Shown here piece by piece: positions 1 to 8,800 of a stretch of 38,663 bases of DNA; the stretch's first letter is position 1; every line of letters begins with the position of its first letter. The stretch spans positions 1 through 38,663 of the forward strand of contig CAZVNZ010000029.1 of assembly GCA_964628515.1 (NCBI GenBank). Direction: 5' to 3'. Origin of the DNA: CAZVNZ01 sp964628515. GTDB lineage: Bacteria; Bacillota; Clostridia; Christensenellales; Christensenellaceae. The notes below the pieces were generated by a model. It saw nothing but the letters and a program-made list of their open reading frames with translations. It was not told where the DNA came from and made no database searches. A program made the position numbers and the translations under genes.

Positions 1-70
1 TGAAATACCTTTTTCTGTAGTGGATTTTATATCTTAAGTGCGTTTGTCCACTCCCCTAAATAAATTTTTG

Positions 71-99
71 TTGACAAGGCAAGCCCTTTTAGGTATAAT
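71..99 (+). promoter_or_regulatory. Housekeeping (SigA-type) promoter of the ylxM-ffh operon
   Basis: A perfect -35 TTGACA (71-76) is separated by 17 nt from a perfect -10 TATAAT (94-99). Transcription should begin near 105-107, inside the hairpin that follows. It is the best-matching promoter upstream of the ylxM-ffh-rpsP-trmD run and probably drives it. Confidence 0.85.
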
Positions 100-102
100 T
101 AC

Positions 103-137
103 AAAGGTGTAAAGGTAAAAAACTTTACACCTTTTTT
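103..137 (+). terminator. Hairpin with T-run at the 5' end of the ylxM-ffh transcript
   Basis: AAAGGTGTAAAG (103-114) and CTTTACACCTTT (123-134) form a perfect 12-bp stem around an 8-nt loop, followed by T through 137. It has the shape of an intrinsic terminator but begins at the predicted transcription start. It could be an attenuator, a source of a very short terminated RNA, or a 5' stem-loop that stabilises the mRNA. The structure is seen; the role is inferred. Confidence 0.6.
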
Positions 138-154
138 AAGGAAAGTGAGACTTT

Positions 155-379
155 ATGCACGAAAAGAACTTAGAAATGGCGCTATACTACGATGTATACT
201 GCGAATTTCTAACAGAAAAGCAAAAAAACATAGTGGATATGTATTATAACGAGGACTATTCCTTATCCGAAATTGCAAAGCTACTAAGCATTACAAGGCA
301 AGGCGTGCTGGACGTTTTAAAACGTGGAGAAAAAAAGATGCTGGATATGGATAAAAAACTTAATTTAGTAAAGAGGTAA
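155..379 (+). CDS. ylxM: YlxM-family helix-turn-helix protein, short form
   Basis: This 74-residue protein matches the YlxM/p13-like family of small DNA-binding proteins encoded next to ffh and associated genetically with the signal recognition particle pathway. The conserved core is visible: LTEKQKN near residue 19, then a sigma-70 region 4-like helix-turn-helix with SLSEIAKLLSITRQGV at about 36-51. Family members usually run to about 110 residues, so the C-terminal helical tail is missing here. The gene ends 2 nt before ffh, whose ribosome binding site lies in its last codons, so the two are translationally close. The 5' hairpin may control it. The family call is firm; its molecular role is poorly known in general. 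Confidence 0.85.
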   Translation: MHEKNLEMALYYDVYCEFLTEKQKNIVDMYYNEDYSLSEIAKLLSITRQGVLDVLKRGEKKMLDMDKKLNLVKR

Positions 380-381
380 TT

Positions 382-1698
382 ATGGCTTTTGAAGGAATAG
401 CGGAAAAGCTTCAAAACGTGTTTAAAAAATTGACTTCGAGGGGTAAACTCAGCGAGGCAGATATAAAAGCAGCAATGCGAGAGGTAAAACTTGTTTTACT
501 GGAGGCGGACGTAAACTTTTTAGTGGTTAAAAATTTTATTAAAGAACTTACACAAAAAGCAACGGGTGCGGAGATTTTAGAAAGCCTAACCCCCGGCCAA
601 CAGGTAATAAAGTTGGTAAAAGACGAGCTTACACAGCTTTTAGGGGCAAAAAACGAGGATTTAAAGCTAAGCGGTTCGCCCTCTGTTATACTTATGATGG
701 GGTTGCAAGGCGCAGGTAAAACCACCTTTTGCGCAAAGCTTGGCAACTACCTTAAAAAACACGGCAAAAAACCCTTGCTTGTAGCTTGCGATATTTACAG
801 ACCGGCGGCTATAAAACAGCTTAAAGTAGTGGGCGGACAGGTAGGTGTGGATGTTTTTGAAATGGGGCAGGACAAACCCACCAAAATATTTAAAGAAGCA
901 CTAAAAACGGCGGCTTTAAACGTAAACGATGTAATAATAGTAGACACCGCAGGCAGACTGCATATAGATGACGAAATGATGGGAGAGCTAAAAGAGCTAA
1001 AAGCTCTTGCAAAGCCTAACGAAACCTTGCTTGTATTAGACTCTATGACAGGGCAGGATGCGGTAAACGCAGCCACAACTTTTAACGATAATGTGGGTAT
1101 AGACGGCGTAATTCTAACCAAAATAGACGGCGACACCAGAGGCGGTGCGGCAATGTCTGTACGTGCCGTAACAGGCAAGCCCATAAAATTTGTGGGTGTT
1201 GGAGAAAAACTTACAGATATAGAGGCGTTTCATCCGGATAGAATGGCATCTCGTATATTAGGTATGGGGGACGTGCTTTCCTTAATAGAAAAGGCGGAAG
1301 GCGCATTTGAAGAAAAAAAGGCAATAGAGCTTCAAAAGAAAATCCAAAAAGAGCAAATAAACTTAGAGGATTTTTTAGACCAAATGGAGCAACTGCAAAG
1401 TATGGGCAACATGAACGATATTTTAGCTATGATGCCCGGAGGAAATAAACTTGCAGGACTAAGCTTAGACGAAAAACAGTTAGAGCGCACAAAAGCTATT
1501 GTTAAATCTATGACGGTAATAGAGCGCCAAAACCCAAACATCATAAACGGCTCAAGAAGAAAACGCATTGCGACAGGCAGCGGTACTCAAATTCAAGATG
1601 TAAACAGACTGCTAAACCAGTTTGAGCAAATGAAGAAGATGCTAAAGCAGTTTAGCGGAAAAGCAGGCAAGAGAAAACGGTTTAATATGCCTTTTTAA
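382..1698 (+). CDS. ffh: Signal recognition particle protein Ffh (SRP54)
   Basis: The GTPase of the bacterial signal recognition particle binds 4.5S RNA and signal peptides of nascent membrane proteins and delivers ribosomes to FtsY. The 438-residue length is normal. The order is an N-terminal four-helix bundle (about 1-85), the G domain with P-loop GLQGAGKTT at 107-115, DTAGR and TKIDGDTRGG motifs, and a methionine-rich M domain from about 300 (MEQLQSMGNMNDILAMMPG, SRRKRIATGSG) that binds RNA and signal sequence. The ATG follows an AGAGGT ribosome binding site in the end of ylxM. ftsY is not in the window but could lie just upstream, as in related genomes. Confidence 0.98.
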   Translation: MAFEGIAEKLQNVFKKLTSRGKLSEADIKAAMREVKLVLLEADVNFLVVKNFIKELTQKATGAEILESLTPGQQVIKLVKDELTQLLGAKNEDLKLSGSPSVILMMGLQGAGKTTFCAKLGNYLKKHGKKPLLVACDIYRPAAIKQLKVVGGQVGVDVFEMGQDKPTKIFKEALKTAALNVNDVIIVDTAGRLHIDDEMMGELKELKALAKPNETLLVLDSMTGQDAVNAATTFNDNVGIDGVILTKIDGDTRGGAAMSVRAVTGKPIKFVGVGEKLTDIEAFHPDRMASRILGMGDVLSLIEKAEGAFEEKKAIELQKKIQKEQINLEDFLDQMEQLQSMGNMNDILAMMPGGNKLAGLSLDEKQLERTKAIVKSMTVIERQNPNIINGSRRKRIATGSGTQIQDVNRLLNQFEQMKKMLKQFSGKAGKRKRFNMPF

Positions 1699-1746
1699 AG
1701 GTGTAAAGATATTATTTATTATTTATTAAGAGAGGAATTACTTATT

Positions 1747-1986
1747 ATGGCAGTAAAAATCAGATTAAAAAGAATGGGATCCAAAAAAAGACCTTTTTAC
1801 AGAATGGTGGTTGCAGATGCAAGAGCACCAAGAGACGGCAGATTTATAGAGCAATTAGGCTACTACAACCCACTAACCAAAGACTTAAAAGTGGATAACG
1901 AGAAGGCTCAAAAATGGATTGGTACAGGCGCACAACCAACAGAAACGGTTAGAGCGTTACTTAAAAAGAGTGGTGCTATAAACTAA
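1747..1986 (+). CDS. rpsP: 30S ribosomal protein S16
   Basis: Small-subunit protein S16, needed for 30S assembly. The 79-residue length and the N-terminal signature KIRLKRMGSKKRPFYRMVVA are typical, as is RDGRFIEQLGYYNP near residues 30-45. The 48-nt spacer after ffh contains an AGAGAGG-type ribosome binding site and a second exact copy of the 12-mer AAAGGTGTAAAG found in the operon's 5' hairpin. Its stop codon overlaps the start of khpA by 1 nt (TAATG), indicating coupled translation. Confidence 0.98.
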   Translation: MAVKIRLKRMGSKKRPFYRMVVADARAPRDGRFIEQLGYYNPLTKDLKVDNEKAQKWIGTGAQPTETVRALLKKSGAIN

Positions 1987-2213
1987 TGCGTGAGTTAGTG
2001 GAATATATCGCAAAAAATTTAGTGGATAAACCCGAGGAGGTTAAGGTGGTGCAAAGAGAGGACGACAATGCGTATATCTTAGAGCTAACCGTAGCCCCCG
2101 AGGATATGGGCAAGGTAATAGGCAAGCAGGGCAGAATTGCAAAAGCAATACGTACTGTAATTAAAGCTTCCACCACCAAAGCATCTAAAAAATATATTTT
2201 AGAGATTATCTAA
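1986..2213 (+). CDS. khpA: KH-domain RNA-binding protein KhpA (YlqC)
   Basis: This 75-residue single KH-domain protein has the nucleic-acid-binding GxxG loop in VIGKQGRIAKAIR at about 39-51. Proteins of this family bind many RNAs and, with KhpB, affect cell division and elongation in Gram-positive cocci. Its position between rpsP and rimM is the standard Firmicutes arrangement. It overlaps rpsP by 1 nt and is followed after 6 nt by rimM, so all three are almost certainly co-translated. Confidence 0.93.
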   Translation: MRELVEYIAKNLVDKPEEVKVVQREDDNAYILELTVAPEDMGKVIGKQGRIAKAIRTVIKASTTKASKKYILEII

Positions 2214-2219
2214 ATAATT

Positions 2220-2750
2220 ATGGCAGAATACTTAGAGCTTGGTAAAATACTTAAACCTCAAGGCATAAAAGGGGAGATTAAGTTAGATGCTTACACAGAT
2301 AGCTTAGAGCGTTTTGATTACTTAGAGTACGTGTATTTCAAAGACGAAAACGAGCAGTACACAAAAATAAATGTGGAAAAAAGGCGTACGGATACTAAAT
2401 TTGCCTACATTAAATTACAGGGTACGGAAAGCAGAGACGATGCAGAACGGCTTAGAGGGCAAATTTTATATGTAGACAGAAAAAACGCAGCCAAACTCAA
2501 AGAGGGCTACTTTTACATAAAGGATTTACTGGGTTTAAAAGTAGCTAACGAGGATGGGGAAGTCTTAGGCACTCTTAAAGATATTATGCAAACAGGCTCC
2601 AAAGATATTTACGTGGTAAAAACAAAAACGGGAAAAACACTAATGTTTCCCAGTATTGATGGGGTAATACTCACCAAAGATTTGGAAAACAGGGTTATAA
2701 CAGTAAGTAAACAGCGTTTAGAAGAGGTAGGCATTTATAATGATATTTAA
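2220..2750 (+). CDS. rimM: 16S rRNA processing protein RimM
   Basis: A 30S maturation factor that binds S19 and helps form the 3' head of 16S rRNA. The 176 residues comprise an N-terminal RimM barrel (ELGKILKPQGIKGEIKLDAYTD, with the conserved GxxGEIK stretch) and a C-terminal PRC-barrel-like domain from about residue 95 (YFYIKDLLGLKV, ending with LTKDLENRVITV). No clear ribosome binding site precedes the ATG; coupling to khpA 6 nt upstream probably supplies ribosomes. It overlaps trmD by 11 nt. Confidence 0.96.
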   Translation: MAEYLELGKILKPQGIKGEIKLDAYTDSLERFDYLEYVYFKDENEQYTKINVEKRRTDTKFAYIKLQGTESRDDAERLRGQILYVDRKNAAKLKEGYFYIKDLLGLKVANEDGEVLGTLKDIMQTGSKDIYVVKTKTGKTLMFPSIDGVILTKDLENRVITVSKQRLEEVGIYNDI

Positions 2751-3468
2751 CTGCCTAACCATATTTCCCGAAATGTTTGTTAGTTTTAAGGAAACGAGCC
2801 TTGCAAAAAAGGCAATAGATAAAGCGCTAATTACCGTAAACACGGTGGATTTTCGAGAGTTTGCCACAAACAAACACAGAAAGGTGGACGATTACCCATT
2901 CGGTGGCGGTGCAGGCATGTTGCTTATGCCCCAACCCTTGTTTGATTGCTTTGACAGCTTAGAGCAATCGGACAAAAGCATAAATATTTATATGTCCCCC
3001 TCGGGCAGTACCCTTAACCAATCAAAAGTAGAGGAGTTAAGCGGATACACTACCATAAATATTTTATGCGGACATTACGAAGGTGTGGACAACAGGGTAA
3101 TAGAAAAATATATAGACGAAGAAATTTCTATTGGAGACTACATACTTACAGGGGGAGAGATTTGTGCAATGGTGCTAATTGACTGCATTATGCGCTATAT
3201 ACCCGGTGTGCTTTCTAACGAAGAATCCACCCAATCGGAGAGCTTTTGCCAAAGCTTACTGGAGTATCCTCAATACACCCGTCCTTCCAAGTACGAAAAT
3301 ATGTGCGTACCCGAAGTGCTTATAAGTGGAAATCACAAAAAAATTGAGGAATGGCAAAGGGAGCAATCTTTGATTAAAACCCTAAAAAATAGACCGGATT
3401 TACTCAAAAAAGCAAATCTTACCAAAAAGGATATAGAATTTTTGGAAAAACTTCGAGAAAAACCGTAA
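2740..3468 (+). CDS. trmD: tRNA (guanine-N1-)-methyltransferase TrmD
   Basis: The SPOUT-class methyltransferase makes m1G37 in tRNAs with G36, preventing +1 frameshifting. The 242-residue length is typical. Seen are the N-terminal FNCLTIFPEMF start, DDYPFGGGAGMLLMPQP, and the trefoil-knot AdoMet site ILCGHYEGVDNRVIEKYI followed by ISIGDYILTGGE and the C-terminal RPSKYE region. A GAGGT ribosome binding site lies inside rimM, with an 11-nt overlap. The reading frame is intact. Confidence 0.98.
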   Translation: MIFNCLTIFPEMFVSFKETSLAKKAIDKALITVNTVDFREFATNKHRKVDDYPFGGGAGMLLMPQPLFDCFDSLEQSDKSINIYMSPSGSTLNQSKVEELSGYTTINILCGHYEGVDNRVIEKYIDEEISIGDYILTGGEICAMVLIDCIMRYIPGVLSNEESTQSESFCQSLLEYPQYTRPSKYENMCVPEVLISGNHKKIEEWQREQSLIKTLKNRPDLLKKANLTKKDIEFLEKLREKP

Positions 3469-3576
3469 GTAATTCTTGAAATAAATAAACATTTGTGTTA
3501 AACTTATAAAGTTGTATAGCATTTTCTCAAAAAAAAGGCTGTACATAAAGCAAAACTAATAATTTAGATGGTCCGC

Positions 3577-3604
3577 TGCCTAATTGTTCATATGGGCAAG
3601 AACG
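3577..3604 (+). promoter_or_regulatory. Candidate structured leader of rplS (L19-type)
   Basis: In the 159-nt gap before rplS, TGCCTA (3577-3582) can pair with TGGGCA (3593-3598), while the interleaved GTTC (3586-3589) can pair with GAAC (3600-3603). The two stems would form either a tight pseudoknot or two exclusive states ending 14 nt before the ribosome binding site. A weak promoter (TTGTGT at 3493, TATAGC at 3515) lies upstream. Firmicutes rplS genes are known to have an L19 leader thought to be autoregulatory; identity with that family is not proven here. Confidence 0.45.
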
Positions 3605-3627
3605 TCTTTAAAAAATAAGGAGGCAAT

Positions 3628-3969
3628 ATGAACGAAATTATTAAAGCAATAGAGGCTAAACAGCTTAAAACAGACCTACCCAAGTTAAACATAGGAGATA
3701 CTTTAAAGGTATTTGTTAAAGTTGTGGAGGGCACAAGAGAGAGATTACAAGCATTTGAAGGCTATTTAATTGCACGTAAAGGTGGCGGTTTATCCGAAAC
3801 TATTACAGTAAGACGTGTTTCTTACGGAATTGGTGTGGAAAGAACATTCCCCCTGCATTCCCCCCGTATAGATAAAATAGAGGTTGTAAGACAGGGCAAA
3901 GTAAGACGTGCAAAACTGTTTTATCTTAGAGACAGAGTGGGCAAAGCGGCTAAAATTAAAGCAAGATAA
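3628..3969 (+). CDS. rplS: 50S ribosomal protein L19
   Basis: Large-subunit protein at the interface with the 30S subunit. The 113-residue length and the motifs GDTLKVFVKVVEGTRERLQ (about 23-41), FEGYLIARKGGG and RVSYGIGVERTFPLHSPRI are characteristic, as is the C-terminal KLFYLRDRVGKAAKI. A strong AAGGAGG ribosome binding site precedes the ATG. A terminator begins 10 nt after the stop, so rplS ends the first transcription unit. The long leader suggests control separate from trmD. Confidence 0.98.
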   Translation: MNEIIKAIEAKQLKTDLPKLNIGDTLKVFVKVVEGTRERLQAFEGYLIARKGGGLSETITVRRVSYGIGVERTFPLHSPRIDKIEVVRQGKVRRAKLFYLRDRVGKAAKIKAR

Positions 3970-3978
3970 GGAAATACA

Positions 3979-4009
3979 AAGGGGCTGTATAAGCCCTTTT
4001 TTTCTTTTT
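3979..4009 (+). terminator. Intrinsic terminator after rplS
   Basis: AAGGGGCT (3979-3986) pairs with AGCCCTTT (3992-3999), including one G-T pair, around loop GTATA, followed by a T-rich tract to 4009. It separates the ylxM-rplS unit from rbgA. Confidence 0.82.
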
Positions 4010-4078
4010 ACCACATTTTTTGGCAACTACATTTATGTTACTGCCATTATAACCAAAATAATTAAAGGAGGATGGGTT

Positions 4079-4921
4079 TTGGATATACAATGGTATCCCG
4101 GTCATATGACAAAAGCAAAGCGTCAGCTTGCCACAAAACTAAAAATGATAGACATTGTAATAGAAGTCTTGGATGCAAGAGCACCCAAAAGCTCGGTTAA
4201 TCCTGATTTTGATGATGTTTTTGCAGGCAAAAAGCGCTTTTATATACTAAATAAGGCGGATTTGGCGGACGTAAATATTACAAAAAACTGGATAGACTAC
4301 TTTGCCTCTAAAGGTATAGACGCAACCTATTACTCCGCACTTAGCGGTAACGTTGCTATGCTTAAAGATGCACTGCTTAAATGCGCATCACCCATTAAAG
4401 AAAGGTATGCAAAAAAGGGGGTTAATAAAACCCTGCGCTGTATGGTGGCAGGCATACCAAATGTGGGTAAATCCGCAATACTAAACAGACTTTCGGGCAC
4501 AAAAAAGCTAAAAGAGGGTAATAAACCGGGCGTAACAAAGGGTTTGCAATGGGCAAAAATAGACGAATACTTAGAAATTATGGATACTCCCGGGCTACTG
4601 TGGCCAAAGTTTAAAGATTTAAACACGGGAGCGGTGGTAGCGCTGATAGGTAGCGTAAAATTAGATGTTTTGGACGAAGAAGAGCTTGCTTGCTACTTAA
4701 TTGCCATGCTTAAAAAAACGGCGGTTAATATGTTTAAAAACAGATATAAATTAGAGGACACAGAAAAAACGGACTACGAAATTTTAGAGGATATTTGCAA
4801 AAGCAGAGGTTTTTTGCTTAAAAAAGGAGAGTTTGACACCGAGCGAGGCGCAAAAACCTTGTTAGACGAGTTTAAAAACGGTAAAATGGGCAAATTATCC
4901 CTGGAGAAACCTAATGGTTGA
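4079..4921 (+). CDS. rbgA: Ribosome biogenesis GTPase RbgA (YlqF)
   Basis: A circularly permuted GTPase required for late 50S assembly. With the start chosen here it has 280 residues. The G motifs appear in permuted order: G4 NKAD at 58-61, G1 GIPNVGKS at 125-132, G3 DTPG at 169-172. The frame is open upstream to an ATG at 3908, but that region overlaps rplS and the terminator. A TTG at 4079 follows a strong AAAGGAGG ribosome binding site by about 7 nt and yields the family N-terminus LDIQWYPGHM, so TTG is preferred. It overlaps rnhB by 8 nt. Confidence 0.95.
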   Translation: MDIQWYPGHMTKAKRQLATKLKMIDIVIEVLDARAPKSSVNPDFDDVFAGKKRFYILNKADLADVNITKNWIDYFASKGIDATYYSALSGNVAMLKDALLKCASPIKERYAKKGVNKTLRCMVAGIPNVGKSAILNRLSGTKKLKEGNKPGVTKGLQWAKIDEYLEIMDTPGLLWPKFKDLNTGAVVALIGSVKLDVLDEEELACYLIAMLKKTAVNMFKNRYKLEDTEKTDYEILEDICKSRGFLLKKGEFDTERGAKTLLDEFKNGKMGKLSLEKPNG

Positions 4922-5516
4922 TTTAGCGGAAATAACTAAGTACGAAAAGCATCATTGGGATAATGGTGAGTACCTAATTGCAGGGATAGACGAGGCAGGC
5001 AGAGGCCCCCTCGCAGGGCCTGTTGTGGCGGCTTGCGTAATTATGCCCCACGACGATTTAATAGAAGGAATAAACGATTCTAAAAAGCTATCCGAAAAAA
5101 AACGAGAGCAGTTATTCGATAAAATACTACAAAAAGCAGTTGACTATAACGTAAGTATAGTTGATAATAATATAATAGATGAAATTAATATTCTTAAAAG
5201 TGCAAGGCTTGCTTTTGAAAACGCACTTTTAGGTTTGAAGGTAAAGCCAACGCACATTTATACGGATTATATGGAAATAACCACGGATATACCCTATACA
5301 TCCCTAACAAAGGGGGATGCTAAGGTATACAACATTGCGGCGGCATCTATAATTGCAAAGGTAACAAGGGATAATATTATGAGGGAATACGCATTAAAAT
5401 ACCCCGAGTATTTGTTAGAAAAACATAAAGGCTACGGCACAAAAGCGCATATAGAGGCTATAAAAAAATACGGCATTACCCCCATACACAGAAAAACCTT
5501 TTTAACCAAAATTTAG
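4914..5516 (+). CDS. rnhB: Ribonuclease HII
   Basis: Cleaves RNA of RNA-DNA hybrids and incises at single ribonucleotides in DNA. The 200-residue protein carries the acidic signature GIDEAGRGPLAGPV with D26 and E27, the TDYME segment near 118 supplying the next aspartate, and KGDAKVYNIAAASIIAKVTRD near 132-152. The usual LIDG-type motif is altered around the third acidic residue, but the aspartate is kept. It overlaps rbgA by 8 nt and is followed 3 nt later by yraN, the standard Firmicutes order. Confidence 0.97.
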   Translation: MVDLAEITKYEKHHWDNGEYLIAGIDEAGRGPLAGPVVAACVIMPHDDLIEGINDSKKLSEKKREQLFDKILQKAVDYNVSIVDNNIIDEINILKSARLAFENALLGLKVKPTHIYTDYMEITTDIPYTSLTKGDAKVYNIAAASIIAKVTRDNIMREYALKYPEYLLEKHKGYGTKAHIEAIKKYGITPIHRKTFLTKI

Positions 5517-5519
5517 CTT

Positions 5520-5870
5520 ATGAATACAGTATCTAAGGGAAAATTAGGGGAAGACTACATTTGCAAGTATCTGCAAAGTAAAAACATCCAAATACTTAGG
5601 CGTAACTACCGTGCAAAAAAAGGGGAAATAGATATTATTGCAAAAGAAGAGGACACAATAGTATTTATAGAGGTAAAGTTACGCACAAACGACACCTACG
5701 GAATGGGCGCAGAGGCGGTAACTTTCAAAAAACAGGAACTTTTAAAGCAAACCGCCCAATATTTTATAGATGAGGAAGGTTACACTAATTTTAATTTTAG
5801 ATTTGATGTTGCGGATATTATGCTAACAGATGGCAACTACAAACTAAATTATATTAGTAACGCATTTTAG
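5520..5870 (+). CDS. yraN: YraN-family putative endonuclease (UPF0102)
   Basis: A 116-residue protein with a PD-(D/E)XK nuclease-like core: GKLGED near residue 7, GEIDII with E36 and D38, and FIEVKLR with E51 and K53. Members are widespread and predicted to act on DNA (archaeal Holliday-junction resolvases share the fold), but their substrate is not established. It follows rnhB by 3 nt with no ribosome binding site of its own visible, so translation is probably coupled. The family call is firm; the biochemical role is inferred. Confidence 0.9.
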   Translation: MNTVSKGKLGEDYICKYLQSKNIQILRRNYRAKKGEIDIIAKEEDTIVFIEVKLRTNDTYGMGAEAVTFKKQELLKQTAQYFIDEEGYTNFNFRFDVADIMLTDGNYKLNYISNAF

Positions 5871-5878
5871 GATTTTAT

Positions 5879-8800
5879 ATGGATTTACAAAGTCAAAACG
5901 AGTTTTTAGTTATATTTACGGTAATTGGTCTTGCTTTTTTGGCATTTATGGCATATTTGTACTATTGCAACAACAAACGTATATTAAAAACGGCGGATAA
6001 CTCAAGTAAAATAATCTTTGGGGGCATACTTGTTATTGCCTTTATTATAAGATTTGCATTAGCATACGAAATGCCCGGCTATGTTTCGGATTCTAATTGC
6101 TTTGTGGCTTGGGCACGGCTGTCTTTTGAAGGGGGACTGGGCAACTTTTATTCGGGCGAGTTTTTTGCGGACTATCCTCCGCTATATATTTACGTGCTGT
6201 ACTTTCTTGGGTTTTTGCAAAATGCGCTTACAGTACCGCCGGAGTTTACCAACGCATTTATTAGAATGCCTGCAATACTCTTAGATATTGCCTGCGCAAT
6301 CTTTATATACAACATCGCAACCAAAAAGTTTAAAAACTATATCCCACTGTTTTTAGGGGCGCTAATCGCTTTTAACCCTGCCATCATCATAAATTCTGCA
6401 ATATGGGGACAGGTGGATATTGTGCTTACATTGGCACTTGTGCTAACCTTATACATGCTACTTAAGGATAAACTGCTTTTTGCCGGTATTTTCTTTGTAC
6501 TTGCTTTTTTATTAAAACCGCAAGCAGTAATTATAGGCCCTGTGGTTTTGTTTTACGTAATAAAATACATTGCAGACAGCAAAAATAAGCTAAAAAGCAT
6601 ACTTACTTTTGTTATTGCCTTAGGGGTTATGCTTGGGCTGTTTATACTCCTTTCTATGCCCTTTAAAAACTCTACCGAGCCTTTTTGGCTTATAGACAGG
6701 TATATAAACACCGTATCTTTCTCTAAACTGGCATCGCTTAACACATTTAATCTGTTTTCTATGCTTGGGCAAAACTTTATGCCGGACACCAACACCATTT
6801 TGGGTATACCCATATTTACCTTAGGCATTATACTTGCGGTTTGCGTGTGCGGTTATGCTTTTTGGCTGTTTATTAAAAATAAATCCAAGCATATGATATT
6901 TACTCTTGCCGCCTTTGTTACAATGGGGATTGTGGCGGTTGCACCTCGTATGCACGAAAGATACATTTTTGCCGCCCCCATATTTTTGCTTATTGCATAC
7001 ATTTTATGCAAAGATAAACGGCTAATTTTATCCGCCGTGCTTTTGTTTGGGGTGGCGTTTGTAAATCAGGTGGTGGCACTTTATCATTACGAGCAATTTA
7101 TAGATACTCAACTAATGGTTACCCTATCGGCTGTAAGTATGGCAACCTTTGTGTATGTTGGTTATTTAATTACGCAAAATGCCTTAAAGCAACCTCAATT
7201 AATACAGGAAAAGGGTATTAAAGAATCAAGTGACCCACCAATAAACTACCCAAAACAACGTTTGGAAACCTTTGAAGAAAAGAAATATATACACAAAAAA
7301 GACTGGCTTATTATGCTTATAATAGCAGGTGTGTACAGTATATTTGCCTTTACAAATTTAGGCAGTTTTGATGTACCCAAAAGCGGTGTAAAGCTGACAC
7401 AGCCGGCACTAATAGAGTTTGAAACTCCTGTGGATATTTCCAAAATGCGTTATTATGCAGACTATGGCGATGGCATTATGGATATTGAGTATTCCAAAGA
7501 CGGTGTAAATTACGAAAGGTATGTTTCCGAGGAAGATGGGGGTAGCGTTAATCACCAAAAACATCAGCTTTATCAATGGCTTACAGTACCCATAACCACT
7601 AATGCACAGTATTTTAGAATTATACCCAAAAGCGAGTACATAAACTTACTCGAGTGGTCTTTTATAGACGCAAAAGGGGAGGTTATAACTCCCAAAACCA
7701 CAAATACTCCAGAGTTGTTTGACGAACAGGCATTTGCCCCAAAAGAAACCACCTACATGACTGAGTTTTACTTCGACGAAATATACCATGTGCGGACGGC
7801 ATACGAAAACATCCACGGAATAGAGCCTTACGAGATTTCTCACCCTCCTTTAGGGAAAATACTGCTGTCCTTAGGCATACAATTATTTGGGATGAACGGC
7901 TTTGGATGGCGGTTTATGGGTACACTTACGGGTGTGCTTATGCTGTTTGTAATTTACATTTTTGCAAAGTTGTTTTTAAAGCAAACCAAGTACGCCACCT
8001 TTGCCACAATACTTTTTGCGGTGGATTTTATGCACTTTACACAAACACGAATAGGCACCATAGACAGCTATTCCATATTGTTTATAATGCTTATGTATCT
8101 GTTTATGTTTATGTATTCCAAAACCAACTTTAATATGCAAAAACTTAGTAAAACGTTGATACCCTTGTTTTTGTGCGGTCTTTTCTTTGGGATAGGAGCG
8201 GCGACAAAATGGCTATGTATATACTCAGGGCCCGGGCTTTTGCTTATTTTTGTGATGATTATGCACAAGCGATACAAAGAGTACAAATATGCCCAAACGG
8301 ACGAAAAATACAGTAGCATAGCAAAAAATTACAAGAGCAACTTAATTAAAACGTTGCTGTGGTGCGTGTTGTTTTTCTTAGGTATTCCCGCAATTATTTA
8401 TTTGCTTTCGTATATTCCTTATACAACGGTAACTCAAGGCAATGCCTATACATTTACAAATATAATAGAAAACCAAAAATATATGCTAAACTACCATGCT
8501 TACTTAAATCCGGACGTTGTACACCCCTTTGCATCTAAATGGTATACATGGCCACTTACAATTCGCCCAATATTGTATTATCATCAAATCTATGCGGACG
8601 GTACAATTTCCAACATTACTTCTATGGGCAATCCGCTTATTTGGTGGACGGGACTAATTTCTATGTTTGCCGTTGCCGTACTTGCAATTAAAAAGAAGGT
8701 AAAGGGCTTTAGCTTGCTTATAATTGCCATTGCCATGCTAAACCAATTTGTGCCTTGGACACTAATATCAAGAGAGTTGTTTATATACCATTATTTTGCA

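Noticed and set aside
19..54. AGTGGA/TCCACT inverted repeat at the window start
   Set aside because: Only 6 bp with a 24-nt loop and no T-run; not distinguishable from chance.
3908..4078. 57-residue N-terminal extension of RbgA
   Set aside because: It overlaps rplS and its terminator, and the TTG at 4079 has a strong ribosome binding site and gives the conserved family N-terminus.
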